This document shows, piece after piece, positions 1 to 7,542 of a DNA stretch of 64,000 bases (positions within the stretch are counted from its first letter, which is position 1; each line of letters opens with the position of its first letter). Below the pieces are notes generated by a model. It was not told the origin of the DNA. It worked only from the letters and a program-made list of their open reading frames with translations, and ran no database searches. A program made the position numbers and the translations under genes. Source of the DNA: Roseibium porphyridii (GTDB lineage: Bacteria; Pseudomonadota; Alphaproteobacteria; Rhizobiales; Stappiaceae); contig NZ_CP120863.1 of the NCBI RefSeq assembly GCF_026191725.2, positions 2,274,001 through 2,338,000 of the forward strand, given 5' to 3'.

Positions 1-2
1 CT

Positions 3-545
3 CTGGCAATTGGAGGGGACCTCAGGCAGGATTTCAACGAGCAGGTTCTTCTTGCCAAGGGAACCATTCGGGATGAAAAAGGCCGACCAATCGAAGGTGC
101 TGAACTCGACATCTGGCAAACAGCGCCAAACGGGCTTTACTCCAGCCAGGACCCGGATCAGGACACCTATTCCTTTCATGGCATTCAAACGACCGGCAAG
201 GACGGGCGTTACGCTTTTACCACCGTCAAACCCGTAAGCTATACGGTGCCAAGTGACGGGCCGGTGGGCGACATATTAACGGCAAGCGGACGCCACCCGT
301 GGAGGCCCTCACATCTCCATTATATTGTCAAAGCGCCTGGTTTCCGGCCACTCGTTACGGAGATTTTCCCCGACGACGATCCTTACCTGGATCAGGACAC
401 GGTTTTTGGCGTGCGTGCGGATCTTGTCATGACTTATGTCGAAGAGGCTGCCGGAACCTTTCCAACCGAAGGGTTTGAACTATCCGGAAAAGTAGACGGA
501 CCATATCTTGTGGCGGATTTTGATCTGGTGCTGGTTCGCGAATAG
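3..545 (+). CDS. Intradiol ring-cleavage dioxygenase, C-terminal part (5' end outside window)
   Basis: The window opens inside this gene; about 180 C-terminal residues are visible in the frame starting at base 3. The family uses non-haem Fe(III) to split catechol-type rings between the hydroxyls. All four expected iron ligands are visible: Tyr in NGLYSSQ, Tyr in VSYTVPSDGPVG and the two His of RPSHLHYIVKAPG. The N-terminal helical linker domain that separates catechol, hydroxyquinol and chlorocatechol enzymes lies left of the window, so the substrate cannot be named. The convergent GntR/FCD regulator alongside fits an aromatic-degradation locus, but that link is inference. Confidence 0.85.
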   Translation: MAIGGDLRQDFNEQVLLAKGTIRDEKGRPIEGAELDIWQTAPNGLYSSQDPDQDTYSFHGIQTTGKDGRYAFTTVKPVSYTVPSDGPVGDILTASGRHPWRPSHLHYIVKAPGFRPLVTEIFPDDDPYLDQDTVFGVRADLVMTYVEEAAGTFPTEGFELSGKVDGPYLVADFDLVLVRE

Positions 546-693
546 GACCGTCAAAAGACAGAGACAGGCTCACACAAAACCCTGATTGAGCTGCAGGGCG
601 CATTGATACTTTCTTTCAGAAAGTGGGATCTTTCGCGTTGAACCTTCGCAGCAGCAGCGCCAGGAAACAAAAGCAAATCATTGCGTGTTTCGC

Positions 694-1374
694 CTATTCG
701 GCAGCTTCGAGCGTGAAGTGTCTTTCCAGGAAAGCGCCGGTCCGCTTGTAGTGATCCAGAAGCAGGGCACAGGCATGGTCCGCATCGCGATCGACCGCAG
801 CGTTCATGATGTCTTGATGCTCCTTGCCGATATCCCGCTTGGAATAATTCAGCGCTTTACCGGCGAGATACCGGTAGCGGATGTTGAGATCGTAGAGCTG
901 GTTGCAGAACTTGAGCAGTACCGGCGAGTTGCAGGCGCTGATGAGGTTCATGTGAAAGGCCTTGTGCAGCTCTTCAAACCGTTCCACGTTGCCGCGTGGT
1001 TCACGCATCATCCGGTGATGGCTGATCACGAGTCGATCTTCCCAAGCCTGATCTGCGACAGCCAGGCTTTCCCGCAGAGCCATCTCCTCAAGCTGGCAGC
1101 GCAATTTCAGGATTTCGCTGAAGTTGTGCGGGCTGATTTCTGCTGTGCGGAAACCGCGTTGATCGAGGCGTTCCACCAAAAGATCGGAGACCAGCAAGGT
1201 CAGTGCTTCGCGAATTGGCGATCCGCCCATGTCGAGGATCTTGCGCAGATTCTCGATTTTCAACTTCTGACCGGGGGGCAGTTCACCTACCAGGATCATA
1301 CGCCTGATGGACAAATAAGCGCGTTGCGTTGCTGAGGGCTCTTGTGCCGGATCGATGTGTGTTTGAATGTTCAT
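694..1374 (-). CDS. GntR-family transcriptional regulator, FCD subfamily
   Basis: A protein of 226 residues. The N-terminal winged helix (about residues 16-80) contains SPIREALTLLVSDLL, the usual GntR recognition-helix region. It is followed by an all-helical FCD effector domain (about 90-215) with the conserved metal-site histidines in FHMNLISACNS and KEHQDIMNA. FCD regulators usually bind organic acids through a metal. I chose the ATG at 1374 over an upstream in-frame start because homologues begin near here and the upstream 22 residues would be encoded by the putative operator. The gene ends 148 bases from the convergent dioxygenase. A perfect palindrome sits 5 bases upstream of the start, suggesting autoregulation. 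The ligand is unknown. Confidence 0.85.
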   Translation of the reverse strand: MNIQTHIDPAQEPSATQRAYLSIRRMILVGELPPGQKLKIENLRKILDMGGSPIREALTLLVSDLLVERLDQRGFRTAEISPHNFSEILKLRCQLEEMALRESLAVADQAWEDRLVISHHRMMREPRGNVERFEELHKAFHMNLISACNSPVLLKFCNQLYDLNIRYRYLAGKALNYSKRDIGKEHQDIMNAAVDRDADHACALLLDHYKRTGAFLERHFTLEAAE

Positions 1375-1379
1375 ACCTG

Positions 1380-1395
1380 ATAATATCGATATTAT
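1380..1395. promoter_or_regulatory. Perfect 16-bp palindrome, probable GntR operator
   Basis: ATAATATCGATATTAT reads identically on both strands and lies 5 bases upstream of the GntR start codon. AT-rich palindromes with a short GC centre in this position are typical self-operators of FCD regulators. The palindrome is seen directly; its role is inferred. Confidence 0.55.
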
Positions 1396-1498
1396 GGCTG
1401 TTATACCACTTTTAACTAGAAGTATTCCAGGTAAGGTCAAGCAAATTTGATAGGGATATGGCCAATCTGGGCTGCCGAATGCCGATTTTCAGGGCAGA

Positions 1499-2569
1499 TC
1501 AGTTTTGAGCCTGTTTCTCAATCAGTGTCTTGATGGCGGCTTTGCGGTCAATCATCCCTGGATGAGTGGAAAGAATATCGGTTCTTTCGCAGGATTCTCC
1601 GCAATCGGCGAGGACCTTGTCCAGGAGGCGCGTCACCGCGAGTGGGTCCCTGCCTGATTTCAGCATCAATTCAACGCTGACCCGGTCCGCATCGTGTTCG
1701 AACTCACGTGAATAGGCTCTGGATTGCAGGATGCCTGCCTGAGCGACCAATTCATCCAACAGCTGACCGTCATCGCCTGTGACTGCGCCGATCAGCAGGT
1801 AAAACCCGGCCACTCGATAAATCTGCTGGAGAGAATGCTTTTCGGTCACATGACCGATTTCGTGGGCAAGCACACCGGCCACTTCATCGAGTGTTTCGCT
1901 GAATGTGATCAGCTCATCGGTCACGACGATGGTCCCGCCTGGGAGTGCGAATGCATTGGCGCCAAAGATGCCGCCTTTGCGAAACTCCAGATCCATGCTG
2001 TCCGGTTCCAATTCCGCGGTTTGCAGCAGTTCCTCGAAGACAGTCTGAAACTTTTGTCTTTCACTGTCCGGCAATTCGGACGCAGAAAAGACTGATCTGT
2101 CGAGAGATTGCAAAGTGCCGTAGTCGAGGATGTCGGAATAAACAGTCGGAGTGACATGAGCCGCAGCATAGGCGGCCAGGGGCAAGCCCCAGCGATAGGC
2201 ACCAAAAACAACGACGAGACACAGAATGAAGGAAGCTGCAGCCCATTTGAGCGAGCCTTCGAAACGGTTCAGTTGATCGACGAAACCGCCCTTGTGACCG
2301 AACAGTTCGTCAATGCCGGCGTCGTCCTCGGTTTCGAACACGGCTCCACCAGCGAAATAAACCTTCCTGGAAAGTCCATGAAGCTTGTCGCTGACACGGT
2401 CAAGCTCAAGCATTCTCGCGCTGGGCTGACCGTCGATGTCGACAAGGATCAGTTCTCCGGTTCTCTTGATTTTTGCAGGGAGGCTTTTTGCCTCGCCGCT
2501 TTCGAAAAACTTGCCGTTAACGGTCTGCATGATGGTTCGGTTGCCGGCTTGGTTCGGGTCCGGGTTCAT
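1499..2569 (-). CDS. M48-family zinc metalloprotease, membrane anchored
   Basis: A protein of 356 residues. A soluble N-terminal region (1-105) is followed by one membrane segment (about 107-126) and an M48 peptidase domain with HEIGH at 236-240 (two zinc ligands plus the catalytic Glu) and EFEHDAD near 289-295 supplying the third ligand. The family includes BepA/LoiP-type envelope quality-control proteases. The start at 2569 has AAGG about 9 bases upstream; an internal ATG at 2530 is possible. It is the second gene after a DUF898 membrane protein, an arrangement common in proteobacteria, with a 200-base gap that contains a palindromic element. Substrates are unknown. Confidence 0.85.
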   Translation of the reverse strand: MNPDPNQAGNRTIMQTVNGKFFESGEAKSLPAKIKRTGELILVDIDGQPSARMLELDRVSDKLHGLSRKVYFAGGAVFETEDDAGIDELFGHKGGFVDQLNRFEGSLKWAAASFILCLVVVFGAYRWGLPLAAYAAAHVTPTVYSDILDYGTLQSLDRSVFSASELPDSERQKFQTVFEELLQTAELEPDSMDLEFRKGGIFGANAFALPGGTIVVTDELITFSETLDEVAGVLAHEIGHVTEKHSLQQIYRVAGFYLLIGAVTGDDGQLLDELVAQAGILQSRAYSREFEHDADRVSVELMLKSGRDPLAVTRLLDKVLADCGESCERTDILSTHPGMIDRKAAIKTLIEKQAQN

Positions 2570-2688
2570 AAAATCATACCTTCGAGCGCCAAACAGGCGC
2601 AGATCTGCGCGGGAATACCCGCGGAGCTGTGATTTTGCATTGCAATTCTGTCCTGGTCGACCTGAATGCTCGTTTATATGGGCCAGAC

Positions 2689-2779
2689 CCTTTAGAACAA
2701 TCTGCTTTCATGCGCATTCGCATGAAAGCAGATTTCGGGTTCAGTACCAGTGCGGCAATTGCTCCCTTTGCTCTAAAGG
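2689..2779. repeat. Nested inverted repeat, REP/MITE-like
   Basis: An inner perfect hairpin has 15-base arms (2700-2714 and 2719-2733, arm ATCTGCTTTCATGCG) with a 4-base loop. An outer pair, CCTTTAGA (2689-2696) and TCTAAAGG (2772-2779), brackets it. The outer right arm overlaps the last codons and stop of the DUF898 gene. No U-tract follows on either strand, so a simple terminator is unlikely. The nested symmetry resembles dispersed palindromic elements, but no second copy was noticed in this window. Confidence 0.5.
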
Positions 2780-3861
2780 CCGAATTCAATGCCTTCCATG
2801 GCGGTGAACTCGGCAGCTGCCGCAGAACCTTCCTGAATGTTGTCACCGACAAACGTGTCCAGTGGCTCCAGCGATTTCAACTGCGTCTGGTCGGCAAAAT
2901 AGCGCCAGGTACGCACTGCAGCCCAGGGACGCATCAGACCCAGTGTGAACAGGATGACAACGAGATTGGACAGCAGGATCCAGAGGTAACGTCGACGGCT
3001 GAGGCTTGAGTGCAGCCGGTGCCGGTTTTCGTTCAGTGTCGTGCTGTTGAAGGCGATGTTGCGGACGCCGGCAGCATAAAAAATGAAGGCGAGAACCGGT
3101 GCTGTATAGATCAACACGCCGAACAAAAGGAAGCTGAAGGCAAAACCGGTGGGAACAGCGTCATCACTTTCAAAGGCCGTTCCGATGCCGGAAAAATCGA
3201 TGCCCGAGAGCAGCGCAACCGCAACGGAAATGATCCCGATGACAATGAAACCAAGGAACATGACAAGGATGGTCATACCCCAGTTGGCATAAAGGTCGCC
3301 GAGGTTTGGATCGGTCTTGAACGAGGAGTTTCCATAACGCAGGCGATTGCCGATATAGGCGTTGTGCATGCGTGAGGCCACAGGCGCCAGGACGCCGGCT
3401 GTAAACACTGCCACCATCGGCATGACGAGGAAAACAAGAAAGGCTTTCCAGTAAGAAGGTTCAAAATTGAAGCGCAGGTTCCGGTAGCTGGTAACACGTG
3501 CATTGAACCTGATGGACCGGTTGAACAACCAGGGAACGAAGCCGAGATAGATCAGGATAAGAATACCGGCCAGGGCAGGGGATATGAACGCTAGCGCCTG
3601 ATAGATTACCAGCGCGATGATGACGATGATGCGGCCGATCAGAATGTTGATCGGTCGGGCGTGATACTCGAAATTGTGGCCATCAAGAACCGTGTTTCCG
3701 TAAAAGTAGCGCTGATGCCGAACTTTGGCCCAGGCGCTGTAAATGCCGAGAGTGACAATCGTGAGCAGCAGATTGACGATCCAGATGCCGAAATACTCGC
3801 CCGCCCGGCCGTTGAATTGAAACGGATGGGTCACAGGCGTTGGTTGGGGGGTCGTGTCCAT
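2773..3861 (-). CDS. DUF898 (YjgN-like) multi-pass membrane protein
   Basis: A protein of 362 residues. It carries the family signature near the N-terminus (FNGRAGEYFGIWIVNLLLT and YSAWAKVRHQRYFYGNT) and repeats it in part in the second half (LWILLSNLVVILFTLGLMRPWA). Multiple hydrophobic stretches predict roughly eight or more membrane spans with a duplicated architecture. It lies upstream of the M48 protease gene on the same strand and is probably co-transcribed with it; the pairing recurs in other proteobacteria but the function is unknown. The final codons overlap a palindromic repeat, so the C-terminal tail (EGIEFGL) may have been shaped by that insertion. A dyad lies 80-107 bases upstream. 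Confidence 0.85.
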   Translation of the reverse strand: MDTTPQPTPVTHPFQFNGRAGEYFGIWIVNLLLTIVTLGIYSAWAKVRHQRYFYGNTVLDGHNFEYHARPINILIGRIIVIIALVIYQALAFISPALAGILILIYLGFVPWLFNRSIRFNARVTSYRNLRFNFEPSYWKAFLVFLVMPMVAVFTAGVLAPVASRMHNAYIGNRLRYGNSSFKTDPNLGDLYANWGMTILVMFLGFIVIGIISVAVALLSGIDFSGIGTAFESDDAVPTGFAFSFLLFGVLIYTAPVLAFIFYAAGVRNIAFNSTTLNENRHRLHSSLSRRRYLWILLSNLVVILFTLGLMRPWAAVRTWRYFADQTQLKSLEPLDTFVGDNIQEGSAAAAEFTAMEGIEFGL

Positions 3862-4239
3862 GTCATTGGCCTATTTGAATAGAGAAACCTGAATGCTGAA
3901 TAATATGCCTTAGCGAGAATGGGCATTAGCACGGAATGATTTTCTGGTATGTGATCTGGATACCAGAATGGTCTGATTAATGGAGTTCAGACCTGAGTAC
4001 AATCATACGTTTCAGCATGGTTAAGGACACCGGCCTCGAATCCGGTTGCGGTGCCGTCGAACCTGGTATGTCGCGGATTGCATATGATTGGAGCGGGCGA
4101 ATGCAGGCGGCCCGGAGATCCGCGATACTGCGGACTTTGCAGACTGGCTGTCGAGCCTGTATAGAGAGTGCGAAATGCGTAGCAGCCGCCAGATTTTCTT
4201 GCGCTGTACCAGGCACATTCAACAAAAAGAAAAAGCCCG
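3862..4239. promoter_or_regulatory. 378-base divergent intergenic region with a 9-9-9 dyad at 3942-3968
   Basis: This spacer separates the divergent DUF898 and trhO genes. TTCTGGTAT (3942-3950) and ATACCAGAA (3960-3968) form a perfect inverted repeat around a 9-base spacer, about 80 bases upstream of the DUF898 start, which suits an operator of a dimeric regulator. The remaining 270 bases before trhO show no convincing gene or RNA. Confidence 0.4.
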
Positions 4240-5064
4240 ATGAACGATTTCCTCGTTGCTGCACTCTATTCGTTTACACCGCTCGATGATTTCGAAGCGC
4301 TGCGTGATCCCCTGAAAGCCTTTTGTGTGGCGCAGGATGTGCGCGGCAGTCTTTTGCTGGCATCTGAAGGCATCAACGGCACAATCTGCGGTCCGGAAAA
4401 AGGCGTGCGTGCGGTTCTCTCTCACTTGCGCGCGGATCCGCGTTTGAAAGATCTGCATCACAAAGAATCCTGGACTGACCGTCACGTGTTCAAGCGCATG
4501 AAAGTGCGCTTGAAACAGGAGATCGTGCGTCTGGCTGTTGACGGTATCGATCCGAATGAGATCGTCGGGGAATATGTGAAACCCCAAGACTGGAACGACC
4601 TGATCTCCGACCCGGATGTTGTCGTGATCGACACGCGCAACGACTATGAATTCGCCTTTGGCACTTTTGAAAAGGCGCTGAACCCGGAGACGCAATCGTT
4701 TCGAGAGTTCCCGGCTTGGGTGGAAGACCAGGAAGCCTTGCAGAAGAAGCCCAAGGTGGCGATGTTCTGCACGGGCGGTATCCGCTGTGAAAAAGCAACT
4801 GCTTGGATGCTGAAAAACGGATTTGACCAAGTCTATCATCTTGAAGGGGGTATCCTGAACTACCTTGAAAGCGTTCCGGAAGAAAACAGTCTCTGGAAAG
4901 GCGAATGCTTCGTTTTCGATGACAGGGTTTCGGTGGACCACCAGTTGCAACCGCGCTGGGGCGAGTGGGTGCCGGAAGAAGCCAAACACATAATCAATGA
5001 AGACACGGACTACGAAAAAGGTCTCCGGAGCGACGAGGCCCAGACCGCGCAGACGAAGGTCTGA
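4240..5064 (+). CDS. trhO: tRNA U34 hydroxylase TrhO (YceA-type rhodanese protein)
   Basis: A protein of 274 residues. The family hydroxylates uridine 34 in certain tRNAs, the first step toward 5-methoxy- and 5-carboxymethoxyuridine, without needing prephenate. An N-terminal acylphosphatase-like half contains LLLASEGINGTI (about 38-50). A rhodanese domain (about 120-230) carries the active-site loop FCTGGIRCEKA with Cys177. The C-terminal extension has the family pattern FVFDDRVSVDHQL. Length agrees with YceA homologues of the short alphaproteobacterial type. It is a single gene preceded by an AAGAAAAAG stretch that could serve as ribosome-binding site. Confidence 0.92.
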   Translation: MNDFLVAALYSFTPLDDFEALRDPLKAFCVAQDVRGSLLLASEGINGTICGPEKGVRAVLSHLRADPRLKDLHHKESWTDRHVFKRMKVRLKQEIVRLAVDGIDPNEIVGEYVKPQDWNDLISDPDVVVIDTRNDYEFAFGTFEKALNPETQSFREFPAWVEDQEALQKKPKVAMFCTGGIRCEKATAWMLKNGFDQVYHLEGGILNYLESVPEENSLWKGECFVFDDRVSVDHQLQPRWGEWVPEEAKHIINEDTDYEKGLRSDEAQTAQTKV

Positions 5065-5095
5065 CGGGGGGCAGTCCCGAATTGGCACGAAACGC

Positions 5096-5111
5096 GTTAA
5101 CGATTGTTAAC
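5096..5111. promoter_or_regulatory. GTTAAC-GATT-GTTAAC dyad
   Basis: Two copies of GTTAAC are separated by 4 bases, about 80 bases upstream of the repeat-protein gene. The sequence resembles a CtrA-type TTAA-N7-TTAAC box, but the spacing here is 6 rather than 7. The short AU-rich stem makes it a poor terminator for trhO. Function is uncertain. Confidence 0.25.
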
Positions 5112-5190
5112 TTTTTCGCTTTAACCCATTGATCAACTTCCCTAAAGTCAAAGGGCAGAGCCGTTTCTGCACCAGACTGGGGGAAGTATT

Positions 5191-5778
5191 ATGCGTCGCA
5201 GGTTCTGGAGCGCGGTTGCCGCGCTGGTGATTGGTCCATTGATGGGGTCAGCTGCATTTGCTGGCGGCCAGGCGCTTTCCTGCTATGAGCAGGCAACCGT
5301 GCCAGCTGTCTACAAGACTGTCCATGAGAAGGTTCTGGTTCAGGCCGCGTCCAGCTACGTGGTGAAAAAGCCCGCGGTCTACGGCTATCAGAGCCGGCGT
5401 GTTCTGGTGCAGCCTGAGCGTGTGACCTACCGGAAGAGCCCGGCCGTCTATCAGACGCAGCACCGCCAGGTGCAGGTGCAGCCAGCTAGCATTGGCTGGG
5501 AATACCGGATGATCAAAGGCCGTAACGTCTTGTGCAAGGTCAAGCATCCGGCCGTTTTCAAAACCGTCAGTCAGAAGGTTCTGGTCCAGCCGGCATCAAA
5601 AGTCGCCGTGCGCCATCCAGCCGTCTACAGCTCGGTCAAGGAAAAGGTCTTGATCCAACCGGCCAGGAGCCATGTGGTCCAAAAGCCGGCAGTCTACAGG
5701 ACAGTCAGTCGTCAGGTGCAGGTTCAGCCCGCCAGAACTGTCTGGAAACCGGTAAGGGTTCGCGGCTGTCGCTATTGA
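5191..5778 (+). CDS. Secreted protein of six degenerate 23-residue PAVY repeats
   Basis: A protein of 195 residues. A Sec signal peptide is evident (basic MRRRF, hydrophobic core, probable cleavage after SAAFA near 24). The mature part is almost entirely tandem repeats with consensus PAVYxTVxxKVLVQPASxxV, beginning near residues 37, 60, 83, 118, 141 and 164. The third repeat carries an insert (WEYRMIKGRNVLCKVKH). The pattern is strongly basic and alternates hydrophobic and polar residues, so a beta-structured repeat in the periplasm or at the surface is likely. I recognise no named family. It may be monocistronic; the small gene at 5873 follows on the same strand. Confidence 0.75.
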   Translation: MRRRFWSAVAALVIGPLMGSAAFAGGQALSCYEQATVPAVYKTVHEKVLVQAASSYVVKKPAVYGYQSRRVLVQPERVTYRKSPAVYQTQHRQVQVQPASIGWEYRMIKGRNVLCKVKHPAVFKTVSQKVLVQPASKVAVRHPAVYSSVKEKVLIQPARSHVVQKPAVYRTVSRQVQVQPARTVWKPVRVRGCRY

Positions 5779-5872
5779 GGCGCTTTGCAATGATCTCTTA
5801 TCTGTCCGGAGAAGGCCGATGATTTGTACCTTGATAGCCTCGTCCATTCTTTTGAGTGTGGAAGGCGGCTCC

Positions 5873-6043
5873 ATGGCTGTTCTCATACCGGAAAATCAAT
5901 CTGTGCGGATCTTCAACGAAACAAATGCCAACGGTGAAAACGCCGTTGTGCACCTATTCGGCGAGACCAAGATCCAGGTGCCGGGCGTTACTGCCGAACA
6001 AGTCATTGCAGCGCTGAAATCCTGCGGTAAGGAACAGCGCTGA
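5873..6043 (+). CDS. Conserved-looking 56-residue protein of unknown function
   Basis: Reading from the ATG at 5873 gives a 56-residue soluble protein with QSVRIFNETNANGENAVVHL and GETKIQVPGVTAEQVIAAL, plausible as a compact alpha/beta fold. A GGAAGG sequence lies about 8 bases upstream. An alternative ATG at 5819, with GGAGAAGG upstream, would add 18 mostly hydrophobic residues. No family is recognised. It is convergent with the LysR gene. Confidence 0.5.
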   Translation: MAVLIPENQSVRIFNETNANGENAVVHLFGETKIQVPGVTAEQVIAALKSCGKEQR

Positions 6044-6068
6044 CGGGCTCAATTCGATCCTTTGCCAA

Positions 6069-6968
6069 TCACCAGTCGGTGGCGGTTTCGGAGAGTTTGT
6101 CGGCCAGAAAATCAACAAAGGCCCGGACTTTCGGAGCCAGGTTGCGTTTGGAGTTATAAAGCGCATAGACGTTGATGTTGAATGCGTTGAAGTCGGACAG
6201 TGCGGTTTCCAGCTGACCCTCACGGCGTTCTCTGGCAATCATATAACCCGGAATGAGCGCGATCCCACTTCCGGCAAGGACGATATCTTTAACCGCTCGT
6301 GCGCTGTTGACCGCTAGCGGGCCGTTGACCTGAACGGATCGAATTTCGCGATCTAACTTGAACGGCCAGGAACTGGCGTTTTGAAAGTTTGTGTCGATCA
6401 CGCATCGATGATGTTCAAGATCAGTTGGATGCGCAGGTTTTCCGTACTTTCTAAAGTAGTCAATTGAAGCGCAAATGTGGATCGGGGCAGGAGCAAGTTT
6501 CCTTGCGATTAGCGCGGAATCTGCCAAGTCAGAAATTCTGACTGCCACGTCAAAGCCTTCGTCGACAAGGTCGATATGCCGGTCGGTGAGATTGAGATCG
6601 ACGGAAATCTCCGGAAACTTTTCGGTAAATGCCGGCATTAGCGGAGCTATGAACATTTCGCCAAATGTTGTCGGTGCTGTCACCGATAAACGGCCACGTG
6701 GACTGGCTGCCTGGTTCTGGATCAAGGCCTCCAGTTCCTCAACATCTTCCAGGATCTGCCCGCACCGCCCATGGAAGAGGTGACCGGCTTCAGTAAGACT
6801 GAGGCTTCTGGTCGTCCGGTTCAAAAGACGGGTTCCCAGATGTGCCTCAAGCGCCTGTACCTTTTTGCTCGTCAGAGTTTTCGACAAGTTCAGTCTGTCG
6901 CCCGCCTTGGTGAAGGACCCAGTTTCAACAACAGCCGAGAAGGCCCGCATGCAGTCGATAAGATTCAT
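6069..6968 (-). CDS. LysR-family transcriptional regulator
   Basis: A protein of 299 residues with an N-terminal winged helix (MRAFSAVVETGSFTKAGDRL, then LEAHLGTRLLNRTTRSLSLTEAG) and a periplasmic-binding-like effector domain from about residue 90. It is divergent from the DoxX and glutathionyl-hydroquinone reductase genes. Escherichia coli has the comparable set of LysR regulator YhaJ acting on yqjF (DoxX-like) and yqjG (hydroquinone reductase), so control of this pair by a quinone-like or nitroaromatic-derived signal is a reasonable inference. A dyad begins at its start codon, consistent with autorepression. Confidence 0.9.
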   Translation of the reverse strand: MNLIDCMRAFSAVVETGSFTKAGDRLNLSKTLTSKKVQALEAHLGTRLLNRTTRSLSLTEAGHLFHGRCGQILEDVEELEALIQNQAASPRGRLSVTAPTTFGEMFIAPLMPAFTEKFPEISVDLNLTDRHIDLVDEGFDVAVRISDLADSALIARKLAPAPIHICASIDYFRKYGKPAHPTDLEHHRCVIDTNFQNASSWPFKLDREIRSVQVNGPLAVNSARAVKDIVLAGSGIALIPGYMIARERREGQLETALSDFNAFNINVYALYNSKRNLAPKVRAFVDFLADKLSETATDW

Positions 6969-6992
6969 ATTGTATACTTTTTTGATACTATA
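6968..6992. promoter_or_regulatory. Candidate LysR operator in the divergent promoter
   Basis: TATTGTAT (6968-6975) and ATACTATA (6985-6992) are inverted with one mismatch around a 9-base T-rich spacer. The core GTAT-N9-ATAC fits the T-N11-A form of LysR sites. It overlaps the LysR start and lies about 85 bases before doxX. Confidence 0.5.
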
Positions 6993-7075
6993 AGTTTCTT
7001 TTTCGCATATTTATCGCATATTCTTCTTCAATTAAATCTCTGAAGCAACCTAAATCAGACTTCAGGGAATTCACG

Positions 7076-7507
7076 ATGATTGATACCAGGACCGCTCCTT
7101 ATGCCGCGCTTATGTTGCGTGTTTCATTGGGACTTCTTTTCCTAGCCCATGCCGGGCTCAAGTTTTTTGTCTTTACGCCCGCCGGTACGGTCGGGTTCTT
7201 TCAGTCACTGGGGCTTCCAGCGGCCCTGGCCTACGTGACAATTCTGGCTGAGGTGATCGGTGCGCTGCTCCTGATCAGCGGATTGTTTGCCCGCTATGTG
7301 AGCCTTGCGCTTTTGCCGATCCTCATTGGAGCAATAGTCTTTGTTCATGCGCAAAATGGTTGGCTGTTTTCCAATGAGAACGGCGGCTGGGAGTTCCCTG
7401 CATTCTGGGCGCTGGCGCTGATCGTTCAGTCTCTGCTTGGAAGTGGGGCCTATGCGCTCTCCCTTGAGGGCGGGAGAGTAACTCTGCAACAGGTACCGGC
7501 GGCCTGA
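7076..7507 (+). CDS. DoxX-family inner-membrane protein
   Basis: A protein of 143 residues with four predicted membrane helices (about 10-30, 50-70, 76-93 and 105-125) and the DoxX hallmark LRVSLGLLFLAHAGLKF at the first helix. DoxX/YqjF proteins are thought to take part in redox or thiol stress at the membrane, but their biochemistry is not settled. The gene lies 35 bases upstream of a glutathionyl-hydroquinone reductase and is probably in one operon with it, as yqjF-yqjG are in E. coli. A LysR gene diverges from it. Confidence 0.88.
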   Translation: MIDTRTAPYAALMLRVSLGLLFLAHAGLKFFVFTPAGTVGFFQSLGLPAALAYVTILAEVIGALLLISGLFARYVSLALLPILIGAIVFVHAQNGWLFSNENGGWEFPAFWALALIVQSLLGSGAYALSLEGGRVTLQQVPAA

Positions 7508-7542
7508 TCACAGGCTCCCTTCAATGCTTATAGAAAGGCGAA

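Noticed and set aside
608..624. ACTTTCT/AGAAAGT hairpin after the dioxygenase gene
   Set aside because: A 7-base AU-rich stem with a 3-base loop and no U-tract; too weak to call a terminator.
685..1335. 216-codon frame antisense to the GntR gene
   Set aside because: The GntR/FCD reading has complete domain motifs; the antisense has none.
4219..5088. Long antisense frame (289 codons) opposite trhO
   Set aside because: It lies wholly on the reverse of a clear TrhO gene, has no ribosome-binding site and its composition is that of a shadow frame.
5096..5111. CtrA box
   Set aside because: The TTAA half-sites are 6 rather than 7 bases apart; kept only as a low-confidence dyad.
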